This document shows, one piece after another, positions 1 through 11,509 of a DNA stretch of 64,000 bases. The DNA comes from Diphasiastrum complanatum. Taxonomy: Eukaryota; Streptophyta; Lycopodiopsida; Lycopodiales; Lycopodiaceae. The position numbers were made by a program, and so were the translations under genes. The notes under the pieces are model-generated. The model worked only from the letters and a program-made list of their open reading frames with translations. It ran no database searches and had not been told where the DNA came from. The stretch covers positions 39,319,800-39,383,799 of the forward strand of contig CM055092.1 in assembly GCA_029204225.1 (NCBI GenBank). The letters are read 5' to 3'. The stretch's first letter is position 1. Each line of letters starts with the position of its first letter.

Positions 1-1774
1 CCCCTCGCATTTCATCAGAACTTTTTTTGCGCCCTCCTCCGCCCTGCCATCACTACTTTTTTTGCCTGGCTGCCTTCGATTCGTTGCGTCGCCCTTCGCC
101 CACGCAACGCCCTGCCTTGCATCTGACTTGCTTCGCCCTGCCTTCGCCCATTTTCAGCGTCTCTCCAACAGTGAACCCTGCTGTTTTTTTTCCAGCAATC
201 CATCCTACCAGCTTTAGCTTCAGCTGCATTTTTTCCCTAGTTTTCTCCTTCACAATGGTGCAATCCGACCTTTCCGGTCTGTGGGACGAGGTAGACATTG
301 TCAGACGGGTTGCCGACAAGTCCAACAAGACCGGTCAGAAGATCGTGCGTTGCCCATACTGTCTCGTCGAATTTGTTGCGTCCTTCACTCGCCTTAAAGG
401 CCACCTGCTCCGTGCACGCGCCAAAAATGGTGCCACCTTAAATGCTGCCCCTTGTGGCAGCATGTCCGTCCCCGACAGGCAGCGACTACTGGACACCTAC
501 GGGCCGCGGCTCGTGGCGGGGGAGAACACCATTTCGGAGGGTGTTCTTCGGTTTTGCACCGCTCCTTATGTGGCTGACCGAGAGTTGCTGCCTGCTTGGC
601 TGGCACGCACGAGGAGAGGGAGACCATCCTCATCCCGTCCCAGTGCTCCTCATCCCCCTCAGACAGTTCCGCCACACGCACCCCCATCTGCACCCATTCC
701 GGTGGATCTTGTCCCATCACGTTCGCCAGTTGCCATTGCGGTTCCACCACCACGTCCCGTTGCTCTCACGCCCCTAGTTTACGATTTTCTCATGGATTCT
801 CCGCCACCCGAGCAGGCCCATGATGCTACTGACGAGGCCTTCGAGGATGTGGATGAGATCCCTTCTTCCTTCCCTTCCCATCCGGATGACCTCCCTAGCC
901 AGCAGTTTTCGTATCCCATGCCAGATCTTGCCCGTCCGCCAGTGCACCCCACTTATGCTGTTGCACCCATCCCTGCCAGTGCATCCCACTCTCCCCATTC
1001 CACGTCTACAGCTGATGCATCCACTAGTGACCAGCCTGTCGCGTCATCGTCCATTCCTGTCACGGTTGGTGCACCGTGCTGGAGTTCCACCACCCGTCGC
1101 CCACCAGGTAGAGCCCTTGTGCAGCAGACTATTCGTGGCGTGCATCAGCCGCACATGGACAGAGAGGCCACACAGGCCGTGGCCAATTTGATTTACGAGC
1201 TGAACCTACCTTTTGCCATCACCGATTCTGAGCGCTTCAGAAGGGCATTCCGCCTTGCACAGTCTGTCAGCCCTAGCTGGAGAGTCCCTGGTTCAGAGGT
1301 TGTCCGTACACACATGTTGAGAGATAGGGTCGAGTCCTTGTCCAGAGAGATGGAGCCTCTATGCCACCATTGGGCCACATATGGATGCAGCATCATGTCC
1401 GATGGCTGGACTGATGTCAAGAGGAGGCCGATCCTCAACATCTTGGTCTCTAGTTGCATGGGTACACAGTTTTTGAGAGCCGTGGATTGCGGTAGAGGGG
1501 GGAGAGTCATATCTGCAGATTTCATGTACGACGTCATTAGGTCTTCCATCTTGTACCATGTACTGTACCCTCTTTTTTTACACCCAGAACCCACTTTTTT
1601 TCCATTTTTTTGACCTGTTTTGGTAGGTAATAGGCAAATATTAAATATTAAAAATATTAAAAAAAAAAATATTAAAAATGGTACCGTTCTGGTACCGCGG
1701 ATTTTAGGGCGGTACCGTACCGATGGTACCACTGATCCGGCGGTACTATACCAGCGGTACCAAGGGACACTATG
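1..1774 (+). mobile_element. hAT-type element, copy A (5' end outside window, internally deleted)
   Basis: The window opens inside the 5' leader of this element; the same leader recurs near 1905 and 6298. The coding region runs normally to about 1553, then jumps to the element's 3'-terminal sequence (from 'tgtaccatgtactgtaccc', matched near 5706). Everything between, namely the rest of the transposase and the antisense second gene, is missing. The right end is GGTACC-rich and finishes CACTATG at 1768-1774, followed by 18 bp of pure AT. This is an internally deleted, non-autonomous copy. Family assignment rests on the encoded DUF659-type transposase. Confidence 0.75.
255..1613 (+). pseudogene. 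hAT transposase N-terminal half, open reading frame
   Basis: The chosen ATG at 255 (MVQSDLSGLWDEVD) is shared by copies B, C and the inverted copy. The frame can be extended upstream to 27, but that stretch is leader repeated in the other copies. Residues about 25-60 form a BED-like zinc finger (CxxC then H and C). A long Pro/Ser-rich linker follows, then the start of the DUF659/transposase core with MSDGWTD, whose Asp is the likely first catalytic residue. There is no stop before the deletion junction at about 1553; the last 20 or so residues before the stop at 1613 are read from 3'-terminal element DNA. The product would bind DNA but lack the rest of the catalytic core and the dimerisation region. 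Transposition is not possible; a repressor role is speculation. Confidence 0.65.
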
Positions 1775-1862
1775 ATATATATATATATATATCATAGGTC
1801 CCGCGGTACTGGGTACCGCGGATCCTGGTACCGGGGGACCGTATTGGTACTGCGGTACCACA
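1680..1862. repeat. GGTACC-rich junction between hAT copies A and B
   Basis: Dense runs of GGTACC and GGTACCGCGG-like words occupy the last ~100 bp of copy A and the first ~70 bp of copy B in opposite sense. They meet at CACTATG, (AT)9, CATAG. Because the words are themselves palindromic, the whole junction can fold on itself. I read them as subterminal transposase-binding repeats, as is usual for hAT elements. Confidence 0.6.
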
Positions 1863-2156
1863 ATATATTAATATTTTTATTATTTAACCTAAACCTACCC
1901 GCCCCCCTCACATTTCCTCTGAAATTTTGTTGTGCCCTCCTTCGCCCTGCCATCGCTGCTGTTTTGCCTGTTTGACTTCGATTTCTTGCGTCGCCCTTCA
2001 CCCACGCAACGCCCTGCCTTGCATCTGACTTGCTTCGCCCTGCCTTCGCCCATTTTCAGCTTCTCTCCAACAGTGAACCCTGCAGTTTTTTTTCCAGCAA
2101 TCCATCCTATTAGCTTTAGCTTCAGCTGCATTTTTTCCCTAGTTTTCTCCTATGCA

Positions 2157-4942
2157 ATGGTGCAATCTGACCTTTCTGGTCTGTGGGACGAGGTAGACAT
2201 TGTCAGACGGGTTGCCGACAAGTCCAACAAGACCGGTCAGAAGATCGTGTATTGCCGATACTGTCTCGTCGAATTTGCTGCGTCCCTCACTCGCCTTAAA
2301 GGCCATCCGTGCACGCGTCAAAAATGGTGCCACCTTAAATGTTGCCCGTTGTGGTAGCATGTCCGTCCCCGACAGGCAGCGACTACTGGACACCTACGGG
2401 CCGCGGCTCGTGGCGGGGGAGAACACCATTTCGGAGGGTGTTCTCCGGTTTTGCACCGTTCCTTATGTGGCTGACCTAGAGTTGCTGCCTGCTTGGCTGG
2501 CACGCACGAGGAGAGGGAGTCCATCCTCATCCCATCCCATTGCTCCTCATCCCCCTCAGACAGTTCTGCCACACGCACCCCATCTGCACCCATTCCGGTG
2601 GATCCCATCCCATCACGTCCGCCAGTTGCCACTGCGGTTCCACCACCACGTCCTATTGCTCTCACGCCCCCAGTTTACAATTTTCTCATGGATTCTCCGC
2701 CACCCGAGCAGGCCCAGGATGTTACTGACGAGGCCTTCGAGGATGTGGATGAGATCCCTTCTTCCTTCCCTTCCCATCCGGATGACCTCCCTAGCCAGCA
2801 GTTTTCGTATCCCATGCCAGATCTTGCCCGTCCACCAGTGCACCCCACTCTCCCCATTCCACGTCTACAGCCGATGCATCCACTAGTGCGCTGCCTGTCT
2901 CGTCATCGTCCATTCCCGTCACAGTTGGTGCACCATGCTGGAGGTCCACCACCCATCGCCCACCAGTAGAGCCCTTGTGTAGCAGACCATTTGCGGCGCG
3001 CAACAGCCGCACATGGACAGAAAGGCCACACAGGCCGTGGCCAGTTTGATTTACGAGCTGAAACTACCTTTGGCCATCACCGATTCTGAGCCCTTCAGAA
3101 GGGCATTCCGCCTTGCACAGTCTGTCAGCCCTAGCTGGAGAGTCCCTGGTTCAGAGGTTGTCCGCACACACATGCTGAGAGATAGGGTCGAGTCCTTGTC
3201 TAGAGAGATGGAACCTCTACGCCGCCACTGGGCCACATATGGATGCAGCATCATGTCTGATGGTTGGACTGATGTCAGGAGGAGGTCGATCCTCAACATC
3301 TTGGTCTCCAGCTGCATGGGTACACAGTTTTTGAGAGCCGTGGATTGCAGTAGAGGGGGGAGAGTCATATCTGCAGATTTCATGTACGACGTCATTAGGT
3401 CTTCCATCCTGTCCATAGGCCCCCAGCATGTCGTTACGGTGGTGACGGACAATGCCACCAATTGCGTTCAGATGGGTGTCTTGCTAGAGAGAGAGTTCCC
3501 TCACATCGTCCATACCCCCGTGCAGCGCACGACATAGACCTTTTGATGGGGGACATAGGTGCACTTCCCTGGGTTAGAGCCATCGTCCACGAGGCCCTCT
3601 TCCTGGTGTCTTTTGTCACCCGGAAGAGGCGTGTTCTTGCCATGTTCCGGGTGTTCAGCCATTTGGACCTCCGTAAGCCACCCCCCACACACTTTGCATT
3701 CGACCTGGTGGTCATCGACCGTCTGATCAGATGCAGGGCACAGCTGCTACAGGTGGTTGCCAGTGATCTTTGGCGTGCCAGTATGTTTCAGCACACGGAG
3801 GATGGGGAGCACTTTCTTCCACGGTGAGGGGAGACCAGTTCTGGAGGGATGCACAGACATTGTCAGGACTGCTTTGACCACTCTACATTGTGCTGTGCGT
3901 GGCTGACAGCAAGGGGTCCACACTTGGACTGCTGTATGAGCTCATGGACCGGATCAGACAGTTCCTGCAGCTGCCCATCTTGCAGCCAGAGAGGTAAGCG
4001 GTACGATGTTATAATTGTTCTTTATCTTTTCAGTGTTTGCTAGTTAGTTTTTTCTGTCGATGTTACGTTTTTTCCAAAATTTGCTTCGACTTCGTGCAGG
4101 ATGACGGAGCTGAGGTTCATCTGGGAGACGCGGTGGAACTACTTTCACAAGAGTATCCACATCGTTGCACACATCTTGCATCCCCTCTTCCTCTCTCCGA
4201 CACAGATATCAGACAGGGAGCTCGAGTCGGATTGGCTTGAGTACATCTACAGGGTGGGTCCACACATTGGCTTGGATCCTATCAGACTCATGGAGGCGGT
4301 AGCTGCATTTCCTTTTGGGATGGGCATGTTCGGTCACCCGGCTGCTCAAGATCCAAAGAGGAGGCAGCTCCCCATTACCTGGTGGACCATGTTCGGAAGC
4401 ACCTATCCCTCCATACAGCGTCTTGCACTGTGGGTCCTTTCACAGGTATGCATCTAATCTCATAATCTCTTGTTGTGTTTCGTTCACATTCCACCCGTGC
4501 ACACGTGCTGAACCATTTCATTGCACATACCACAGGATTGCGCTGCCTCCGTGTGTGAGCGTAATTGGAGCACATGGGCCCTCGTTCACACGAGGAGAAG
4601 AAACAGGCTGTTAGTGAGTCAGTTGGAGCGGTTGGTGTTCTGTAGCACCAACGCACGTCTCGCCAGGAGACTGCCGACCATTACGAGCGCATTGCAGGTG
4701 ATGGGCTATTCTCCCATAGCATGTTGGTTGACGTCTCACTAAAATGTAGGTTTAAATTTTTTGATCAAGTTGTTGCCCTGACACGCTCAATTTTGACCTT
4801 GCAGACGAAGATATCTGATTTGGAGCGCCAGGTTGACTTGCCTACGAACAACGTCCATCCCATGCCTGCAGATGACTTGGGCACACAGTTGATGGCAGAG
4901 AGAGAGAGGGAGCTTGCTGAGATGAGAGAGAGAATTACATAG
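2157..4942 (+). pseudogene. hAT transposase, copy B, frameshifted
   Basis: Inferred exons 2157-3993, 4100-4445, 4536-4697 and 4805-4942, with GT...AG borders also seen in copies C and E. The parts are the BED-like finger, the DUF659 core (MSDGWTD at about 3256, then VTDNATNC at about 3444), an HxxD-containing block, and the hATC dimerisation region in the second and third exons (TWWTMFG, SVCERNWSTW). Damage: a 5-base deletion near 2305 right after the finger, further indels in the Pro-rich linker, and a 1-base shift at about 3534. The last exon stops at 4940-4942, so the long AT-hook tail of copy E is absent. Not functional. Confidence 0.75.
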
Positions 4943-5017
4943 CAACAGTCCACCACATACGGCTGAACCTTATCTATTACATAGCAACAGTCCGCCACAT
5001 ACGGCTGGACCTTATCT
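4934..5017. repeat. 42-bp direct repeat in copy B
   Basis: Two adjacent near-identical units (4934-4975, 4976-5017) containing 'acatagcaacagtcc' and 'ccacatacggctg'. They lie between the end of the transposase frame and the 3' end of the antisense gene. Confidence 0.8.
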
Positions 5018-5030
5018 ATTCTAAAGATGC

Positions 5031-5375
5031 CTACTGATCCTCCACCGACTCCTCGCCCTCGTCAGGTGCATTGTTTTGTCGCACTCGCTCTGCCCGGTTA
5101 GCCTGAGCTGCCTCCTGGTTAGCTTGACGTCTGGCCGCCCTTTCCCTGACCATGATGTGCTGCCGCTGTGTGAAGTTCATTCCGATCTACTCATCCAAAT
5201 CTAGCTCGTCAGCGGGGGCAGGGATCTGCAACTCTGGGTGTCTCTCCCGAGTCTGTCGCAGCATCTCTGCAATGTTTGCCTCTTGCTTCCGATGTCTTTC
5301 GTTGTGCCTTCAGATATCTTCCTCGAGCTTCCTCCTGGCTTCTCCCTCGGGCTTCGGTGGTATGCGCTCTGCCAT
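5031..5375 (-). pseudogene. Antisense second gene of the hAT element, copy B
   Basis: Minus-strand frame beginning MAERIPPKP, homologous to the intact copy at 11510-11875. Codon 22, an Arg CGA in the intact copy, is TGA here (5310-5312), so the product is truncated. It is convergent with the transposase and ends about 90 bp from it. A TATA-like GGGATAAATA lies upstream on the minus strand at about 5548-5557. Function unknown; no known domain recognised. Confidence 0.6.
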
Positions 5376-5925
5376 CTCGATCGACCTTCTCCTCACAGCA
5401 CCCTACTCCTTGAACACCCTCTCACAGCACCCTGGCTCTCAAACAGCCTCTTATAGCATGTCACCGGCTCTCGCTTGCTCTCTCACTGTCTATCACTAGC
5501 TCTCTCACAGCCTCTGAAAATGCCGATCACAATGGCATTCTGAGTGCTTATTTATCCCCACAGCCTGATCGGCCATGTAGATGCCCATCATCCCTCCATG
5601 TGCCTCTGTACCTGCCCCCATGTGATGCTCCCCCCCTGTGTTGCTCTCCCATTGGCCCCATGGTCTGCTCACCCACAGTGCCCATGTGTTGTTGCACCAG
5701 TCCCCTGCACCATGTACTGTACCCTCTTTTTCTACACCCAGAACCCTTTTTTTCCATTTTTTTGACCTATTTTGGTAGGTAAAAGGCAAAAATAAAATAT
5801 AAAAAATATTAAAACTGGTACCGCCCTGGTACCGCGGATCCCAGGGCGGTACCGTACCGGCAATACCACTGTTATGGTACCGGCGGTACCATACCAGCGA
5901 TACTAGAGGCCACTATGATATATAT

Positions 5926-6101
5926 CATAGGTACCGGGTACCGCGGATCCTAGTACCGTGGTACCAGTATGGTACCGCGGTACCAAAGAAATTTTTTAAA
6001 TAACACGGAAACAAATTTTAATTTTTTTTTTTATTATGGTGCCGCCCTGGTACCGCGGATCTAAGGTTGGCACCATAATGGCGGTACCAGGGGATTCTAT
6101 G
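5926..6101. mobile_element. 176-bp MITE-like relative of the hAT elements
   Basis: Starts CATAGGTACCGGGTACCGCGG and ends GGTACCAGGGGATTCTATG, the same kind of ends as the large copies, with an A/T-rich core of about 40 bp. It is flanked by ATATATAT on the left and a (TA)n tract on the right. It has no coding capacity. It looks like a miniature derivative made only of the two subterminal regions. Confidence 0.6.

Positions 6102-6146
<45 letters not shown>
6102..6146. repeat. (TA)n tract between the MITE and copy C
   Basis: About 45 bp of nearly pure TA; presumed remnant of the insertion target and its duplications. Confidence 0.85.
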
Positions 6147-6152
<6 letters not shown>

Positions 6153-9100
6153 TCCCGCGGTACTGGGAACCGCGGACCCCGGTACCGCGGGACCGTACTG
6201 GTACCGCGGTACCATGTTTGTACCGCGGTACCATAATATAATATATTATTTATTATTTAATATTTTTTTTAATCTTTTCTAAGCTAAACTACCCGTCCCC
6301 CTCGCATTTCATCAGAAATTTTTTTGCGCCCTCCTCCGCCCTGCCATCGCTACTGTTTCCCCCTGCCTGCCTTCGATTCCTTGCGTCGCCCTTCGCCCAC
6401 GCAATGCCCTGTTTGCATCTGACTTGCGTCGCCCTGCCTTCGCCCATTTTCAGCGTCTCTCACACAGTGTACCCTGCTGTTTTTTTTCCAGCCGTTCCAT
6501 CCTTGCAGCTTTAGCTTCATCTGCATTTTGTCCCTAGTTTTCTCCATCGCAATGGTGCAATCCGACCTTTTCGGTCTGTGGGACGAGGTAGACATTGTCA
6601 GGCGGGTTGCCGACAAGGCCAACAAGACCGGTCAGAAGATCGTGCGCTGCCGATACTGTCTCGTCGAGTTTGCTGCATCCCTCACTCGCCTTAAAGGCCA
6701 TCTGCTCGGTACACGCGCCAAAAATGGTGCCACCTTGAATGCTGCCCCTTGTGGCAGCATGACCGTCCCCGACAGGCAGCGACTACTGGAGACCTACGGG
6801 CCGCGGCTCGTGGCAGGGGAGAACACCATTTCGGAGGGCATTCTCCGATTTTGCACTGACCCAGAGTTGCTGCCTGCTTGGCTGGCACGCACGAGAAGAG
6901 GGAGTGCATCCTCCTCCAGTCCCTTTGCCCCTCATCCCCCTCAGACAGTTCTGCCTCACGCACCCCCATCTGCTCAGATTCCGGTGGATCCCGTCCCATC
7001 GCGTCCGCCAGTTGCCACTGCGGTTCCACCACCACCCACTGTTGCTCGCACTCCCCCAGTCTACGACTTTCTCATGGACTCTCCGCCACCCGAGCAGGCC
7101 CAGGATGCTACTGCTGGGGCCTTCGAGGATGTGGAAGAGATCCCTTCTTCCTTCCCTTCCCATCCGGATGACCTCCTCAGCCAGCAGTTTTCGTACCCCA
7201 TGCCAGATGTTGCCCCTCCACCAGTGCACCCCCCACCTATGCTGCTGCACCCATCCCTGCTAGTGCATCCCACTCTCCCCATTCCACGTCTACAGCCGAT
7301 GCATCCACCAGCGCCCAGCCTGTCGTGTCATCGTCCATTCCCGTCACGGTTGGTGCATCGTGCTGGAGGTCCACCACCCGTCGCCCACTAGGGAGAGCCC
7401 TCGTGCAGCAGACCATTCGCGGCGCGCATCAGCCGCACATGGACAGAGAGGCCACACAGGCCGTGGCCAGTCTGGTTTACGAGCTGAACCTGCCCTTTGC
7501 CATCACCGACTCTGAGCCCTTCAGAAGGGCCTTCCGCCTTGCACAGTCTGTTAGCCCTAGCTGGAGAGTCCCTAGTTCAGAGGTTGTCCGCACACACATG
7601 CTGAGGGATAGGGTCGAGTCCTTGTCTAGAGAGATGGAGCCTCTGCGTCGGCACTGGGCCACTTACGGTTGCAGCATCATGTCCGATGGCTGGACTGATG
7701 TCAGGAGGAGGCCGATCCTTAGCATACTGGTCTCCAGCTGCATGGGCACACAGTTTTTGAGGGCAGTGGATTGCAGCAGGGGGGGGAGAGTCATATCTGC
7801 AGAGTTCATGTTTGATGTCATCAGGTCTTCCATCCTAGCCATAAGGCCCACAACATGTCGTCACAGTGGTGACGGCCAATACCACGAACTGCATTCAGAT
7901 GGGTGTACTGCTAGAGGCCGAGTTCCCTCATATTGTTCATAACCCCTGTGCAGCCCACGACATAGACATTCTGATGGGGGACATTGGAGCACTTCCCTGG
8001 GTTAGAGCCATCGTCCGGGAGGCCCTCTTCCTGGTGACTTTTGTCACCAGAAAGAGGCGTGTTCTTGCCTTGTTCCGGGTGTTCAGCCATCTGGACCTCC
8101 GCAAGCCAGCCCCCACGCACTTTGCATTCGACTTGGTGGTCATCGACCGTTTGATCAGGTGCAGGGCCCAGCTTCTACAGATGGTTGCCAGTGATCTTTG
8201 GGGTGCCAGTACATTTCCGCACACTGAGGATGGGGTTCCACGGTGAGGGGAGACCAGTTCTGGAGGGATGCACAGACATTGTCAGGACTGCTTCGACCAC
8301 TCTACATTGTGCTCCACATGGCTGACAGCGAGGGGTCGACACTTGGACTGGTGTATGAGCTCATGGACCGGATTGGACAGTTCCTGCAGCTGCCCATCTT
8401 GCAGCCAGAGAGGTAAGCGGTACAGTGTTGCAATTGACCTTTATCTTTTTAGTACTTGCTAGTTTGTTTTTCTGTCAGTGTTAAGCTTTTTCGTAATGCC
8501 CTAAACCACATGCCCCTCACCTGCAGGATGACAGAGCTGAAGTTCATATGGGAGACGCGGTGGAACTACTTCCACATGAGTATCCACAGCGTTGCACAGA
8601 CGCTGCATCCCCTCTTCCTCTCTCCGACACAGTCCGCAGACAGGGAACTCGAGGCCGATTGGCTTCAGTACATTCACAGGGTGGGTCGACACATAGGTTT
8701 GGATCCTATCAGGCTCATGAAGGAGCTCGCTGCATTTCGTTTCGGCATGGGCACGTTCGGTCACCCGGCTGCTCAGGATCCAGAGAGGAGGCAGCTCCCC
8801 ATTACCTGGTGGACCATGTTCGGCAGCACCTATCCATCCATACAGCGTCTTGCACTACGGGTCCTTTCACAGGTATGCATCTCATCTCATCCTCCCTTGC
8901 TGTGTTTCGTTGACGTTCCACCCGTGCACGTGTGCTGAACCATTTCATTGCACGTACCACAGGACTGCGCTGCCTCCGTGTGTGAGCGTAATTGGAGCAC
9001 ATGGGCACTGATTCACACGAGAAGAAACCGGTTGTCAGTGAGTCAGTTGGAGCGGTTGGTGTTCTGTAGCACCAACGCAGGTCTCGCCAGGAGACTTCTG

Positions 9101-9537
9101 ACCATTACGAGCGCATTGCAGGTGATTAGCTATTCTCCCATAGCATGTTGGTTGACTCCTAGTACGTTGGTTTCATTTCTTCATAAAGTTGTCTCTCTGA
9201 CATGCAAATTTTAAACCTTGCAGACAAAGATATCTGATTTGGAGCGCCAGGTTGACTTGCCTACGGACAGCACCCATCCCATGCCTGCAGATGACCTGGG
9301 CACACAGTTGATGGCAGAGAGAGAGAGGGAGCTTGCCGAGATGAGAGAGAGAGAGCTTGGGCTTGAGCACAGAGAGCCCCCATTGTATGAGGCAGATGAG
9401 CCAGTGTCAGAGGATGAGCATGATGAGGATGAGCCCATTCGGGTTGTGTTTGCCAGATCAGAGAGGGATGAGGCAGATGATACAGGTGCAGGGCACACGC
9501 CACGGGCAAGGGTCACAGGTGCATCACGTGGCAGAGG
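6147..9537 (+). mobile_element. hAT-type element, copy C, 5' portion up to inversion breakpoint
   Basis: Left end TATAGGTCCCGCGG at 6147. Leader, transposase exons and introns follow the order of copy B. At 9537/9538 the sequence changes abruptly to the reverse complement of another copy's first exon. The 3' half of this element is found, reversed, at 10845-11890. Confidence 0.7.
6552..9537 (+). pseudogene. hAT transposase, copy C, frameshifted and cut by inversion
   Basis: ATG at 6552. Inferred exons 6552-8412, 8527-8872, 8963-9121 and 9224 onward. The finger (RCRYCLVEF), SDGWTD, hATC motifs (TWWTMFG, ERNWSTW, RNRLS) and an acidic block are all legible. Damage: indels near 7228 and 7843, and a 10-base loss near 8236. 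Intron borders are clean GT...AG (for example gtaagcgg at 8413 and cctgcag before 8527). The final exon runs into the inversion at 9537, just after a Gly/Arg-rich GASRGRG stretch. Confidence 0.75.
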
Positions 9538-10430
9538 TGTGTGGCCTCTCTATCCATGTGCGGCTGATGCGCGCCGCGAATGCTCTGCTGCCTAAGAACT
9601 CTCCCAGCTGGGCGATGGGTAGCAGACCTCCAGCACGGTGCACCAAACGTGACGGGAATGGATGATGACGCGACAGGCTGGGCACTAGTGGATGCATCAG
9701 CTGTAGACGTGGAATGGGGAGAGTGGGATGCACTGGCCGGGATGGGTGCAGCAGCGTAAGTGGGGTACACTGATGGAGGGTGGACATCTGGCATGGGATA
9801 CGAAAACTGCTGGGTAGGGAGGTCATCCGGATGTGAAGGGAGGGAGGAAGGGATCTCCTCAACATCCTGGAAGGCCTCGTCACTGACATCCGGGGCTTGC
9901 TCCTGCTCGGGAGGCGGAGAGTCCATGAGAAAGTCGTAAACTGGGGGAGTGCGAGCAACAGTAGGTGGTTGTGGAACCACAGTGCAACTGGCGGACGCGG
10001 TGGGACGGGATCCACTGGAATGGGTGCAGATGGGAGTGCGTGAGGCGGAACTCTCTGAGAGGGACGAGGGGCAAAGGGACTGGACGAGGATGCACTCCCT
10101 CTCGGGGTCAACCACGTAAGGAGCGGTGCAAAACTGAAGAACACCCTCCGAAATGGTGTTCTCCCCTGCCACAAGACGTGGCCCGTAGGTATCCAAAAGT
10201 CACTGCCTGACGGGAACGGACATGCTGGCACAGGGGGCAGCATTCAGTGTGCCACCATATCTCGCGCGTGTGCCGAGTAGGTGACCTTTAAGGCGAGTGA
10301 GGGTGGCAACGAACTCGGTCAGGCAATATCGACAGCGCACTATCCTTGCACCGGACTTGTTAGACTTGTCGGGAACCCACCTGACAATGTCCACCTCGTC
10401 CCACAGATCGGCAAGGTTGGAATGCACCAT
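9538..10430 (-). pseudogene. hAT transposase N-terminal exon, inverted (belongs with copy E)
   Basis: ATG at 10430 on the minus strand (MVHSNLADLWDEVDIV), then the BED-like finger RCRYCLTEFVATLTRLKGH. An in-frame TGA occurs at about 10203, followed by the Pro/Ser-rich linker with frame changes. It is more diverged from copies A-C than they are from each other, and its leader differs too. It becomes contiguous with 11891 onward if the inversion is reversed. Confidence 0.7.
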
Positions 10431-10744
10431 CTCTGTAGAAAGGACTGCGGAAAGAAGGCAGAGATCTCTGTGGGTGCGATAGGAGTCGGAAGGCTTGAAA
10501 AAACCACAATAAAGGCCGAAATAGCAATAGCAGGGGAGGACGCGATCAGTGCAATGCGAAGACAGCCGGGAGGGCGCGGACAGTAGGGCGATGGGCATAC
10601 AACAAAGAGGGCGCGGACAGCAGGGAGGGCGCGAACAGCAGGGCGACGGGCAGGGAGAGAGATGAAGCGAGGTGGGGGGGATTAGGTTAAAAAAATATAT
10701 AGTAATATATTAAATATTAAAAAATATTATATATTAAAAAATAA

Positions 10745-10945
10745 TATATATTGTGGTGCTGCGGATCAGTATGGATCCGCGGTACCACACTGTATCCGCG
10801 GATCCTGGTACTGCTGGATCTATGACATATATATATATATACATCATAGTACCCTCTGGTACCGCTGGCATGGTACCGCCGGTACCATATCAGTGGTACC
10901 ACCGGTACGGTACCACCCTGGGATCCGAGGTACCAGGGCGGTACC
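10745..10945. repeat. GGTACC-rich junction between inverted hAT ends
   Basis: The 5' end of the inverted E element (ending CTATG at 10824) faces the reversed 3' end of C (CATAG at 10845). The 20-bp spacer is acatatatatatatatacat. Both sides carry dense GGTACC and GGATCC words. Confidence 0.6.
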
Positions 10946-11093
10946 ATTTTGAATATTTTTTTATTTTTTAATATATTAAATAATTTTTTTTGGCCTATTA
11001 CTTACCAAAAAAGGACAAAAAACTGGAAAAAAAAAGGGTATTGGGTGTAAAAAAAGAGGGTATAGTACATGGTGCAGGGGACTACTGCAGTGG

Positions 11094-11265
11094 CACATGG
11101 GCACTGTGGGTGAGCAGACCATGGGGCCAATGGGAGACCAACACAGGGGGGGAGCATCACATGGGGGCAGGTACAGAGGCACATGGGCACTATGGGTGAG
11201 CAGACCATGGGGCCAATGGGAGACCAACACAGGGGGGGGGCATCACATGGGGGCAGGTACAGAGG
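11094..11265. repeat. Two 86-bp subterminal direct repeats
   Basis: Units 11094-11179 and 11180-11265, nearly identical, plus the start of a third. They lie in the 3' subterminal part of the hAT element. Copy B has one such unit in reverse near 5600-5690, and copy E has about three diverged ones. Confidence 0.8.
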
Positions 11266-11311
11266 CACATGGATGGATGATGGGGATCCACATGGCCGAT
11301 CAGGCTGTGGG

Positions 11312-11319
11312 GATAAATA
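11312..11319 (+). promoter_or_regulatory. TATA-like box for the second hAT gene
   Basis: GATAAATA within GGGGATAAATAGG, about 190 bp upstream of the ATG at 11510. The same word stands in the same position on the minus strand in copy B (5548-5557), and a variant, tatttaacccc, occurs in copy E near 15940. Assigned by position and conservation only. Confidence 0.45.
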
Positions 11320-11509
11320 GGCACTCACAATGCCATTGTGGTCGGCATTTTCAGAGGCTGTGAGAGAGCTAGTGATAGACAGTGAGAGAGCAAGCGAGAG
11401 CCGGTGACAGGCTGTGAGAACAGGCTGTGAGAGACAGGCTGTTTGAGAGACAAGGTGCTGTGAGAGGGTGTTCAAGGACCAGGGTGCTGTGAGAAGAAGG
11501 TCGATCGAG

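Larger units (their letters stand above)
1793..5917 (+). mobile_element. hAT-type element, copy B (full length, 4.1 kb, decayed)
   Basis: Left end CATAGGTCCCGCGG at 1793, right end CACTATG at 5911-5917. Both ends abut pure AT tracts. Order inside: 5' leader, five-exon transposase (+ strand, 2157-4942), a small second gene on the - strand (5031-5375), then a GC-rich 3' subterminal region. The 8 bases between its right end and the next element are ATATATAT, the size of an hAT target-site duplication. Both genes are broken. Confidence 0.7.

Noticed and set aside
27-254. Extension of the copy A transposase frame upstream of ATG 255
   Set aside because: The same leader in copies B and C is not kept in frame, and MVQSDL is the shared start.
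9513-10243. Two overlapping minus-strand frames as separate genes
   Set aside because: They are the frameshifted Pro-rich linker of one inverted transposase exon.
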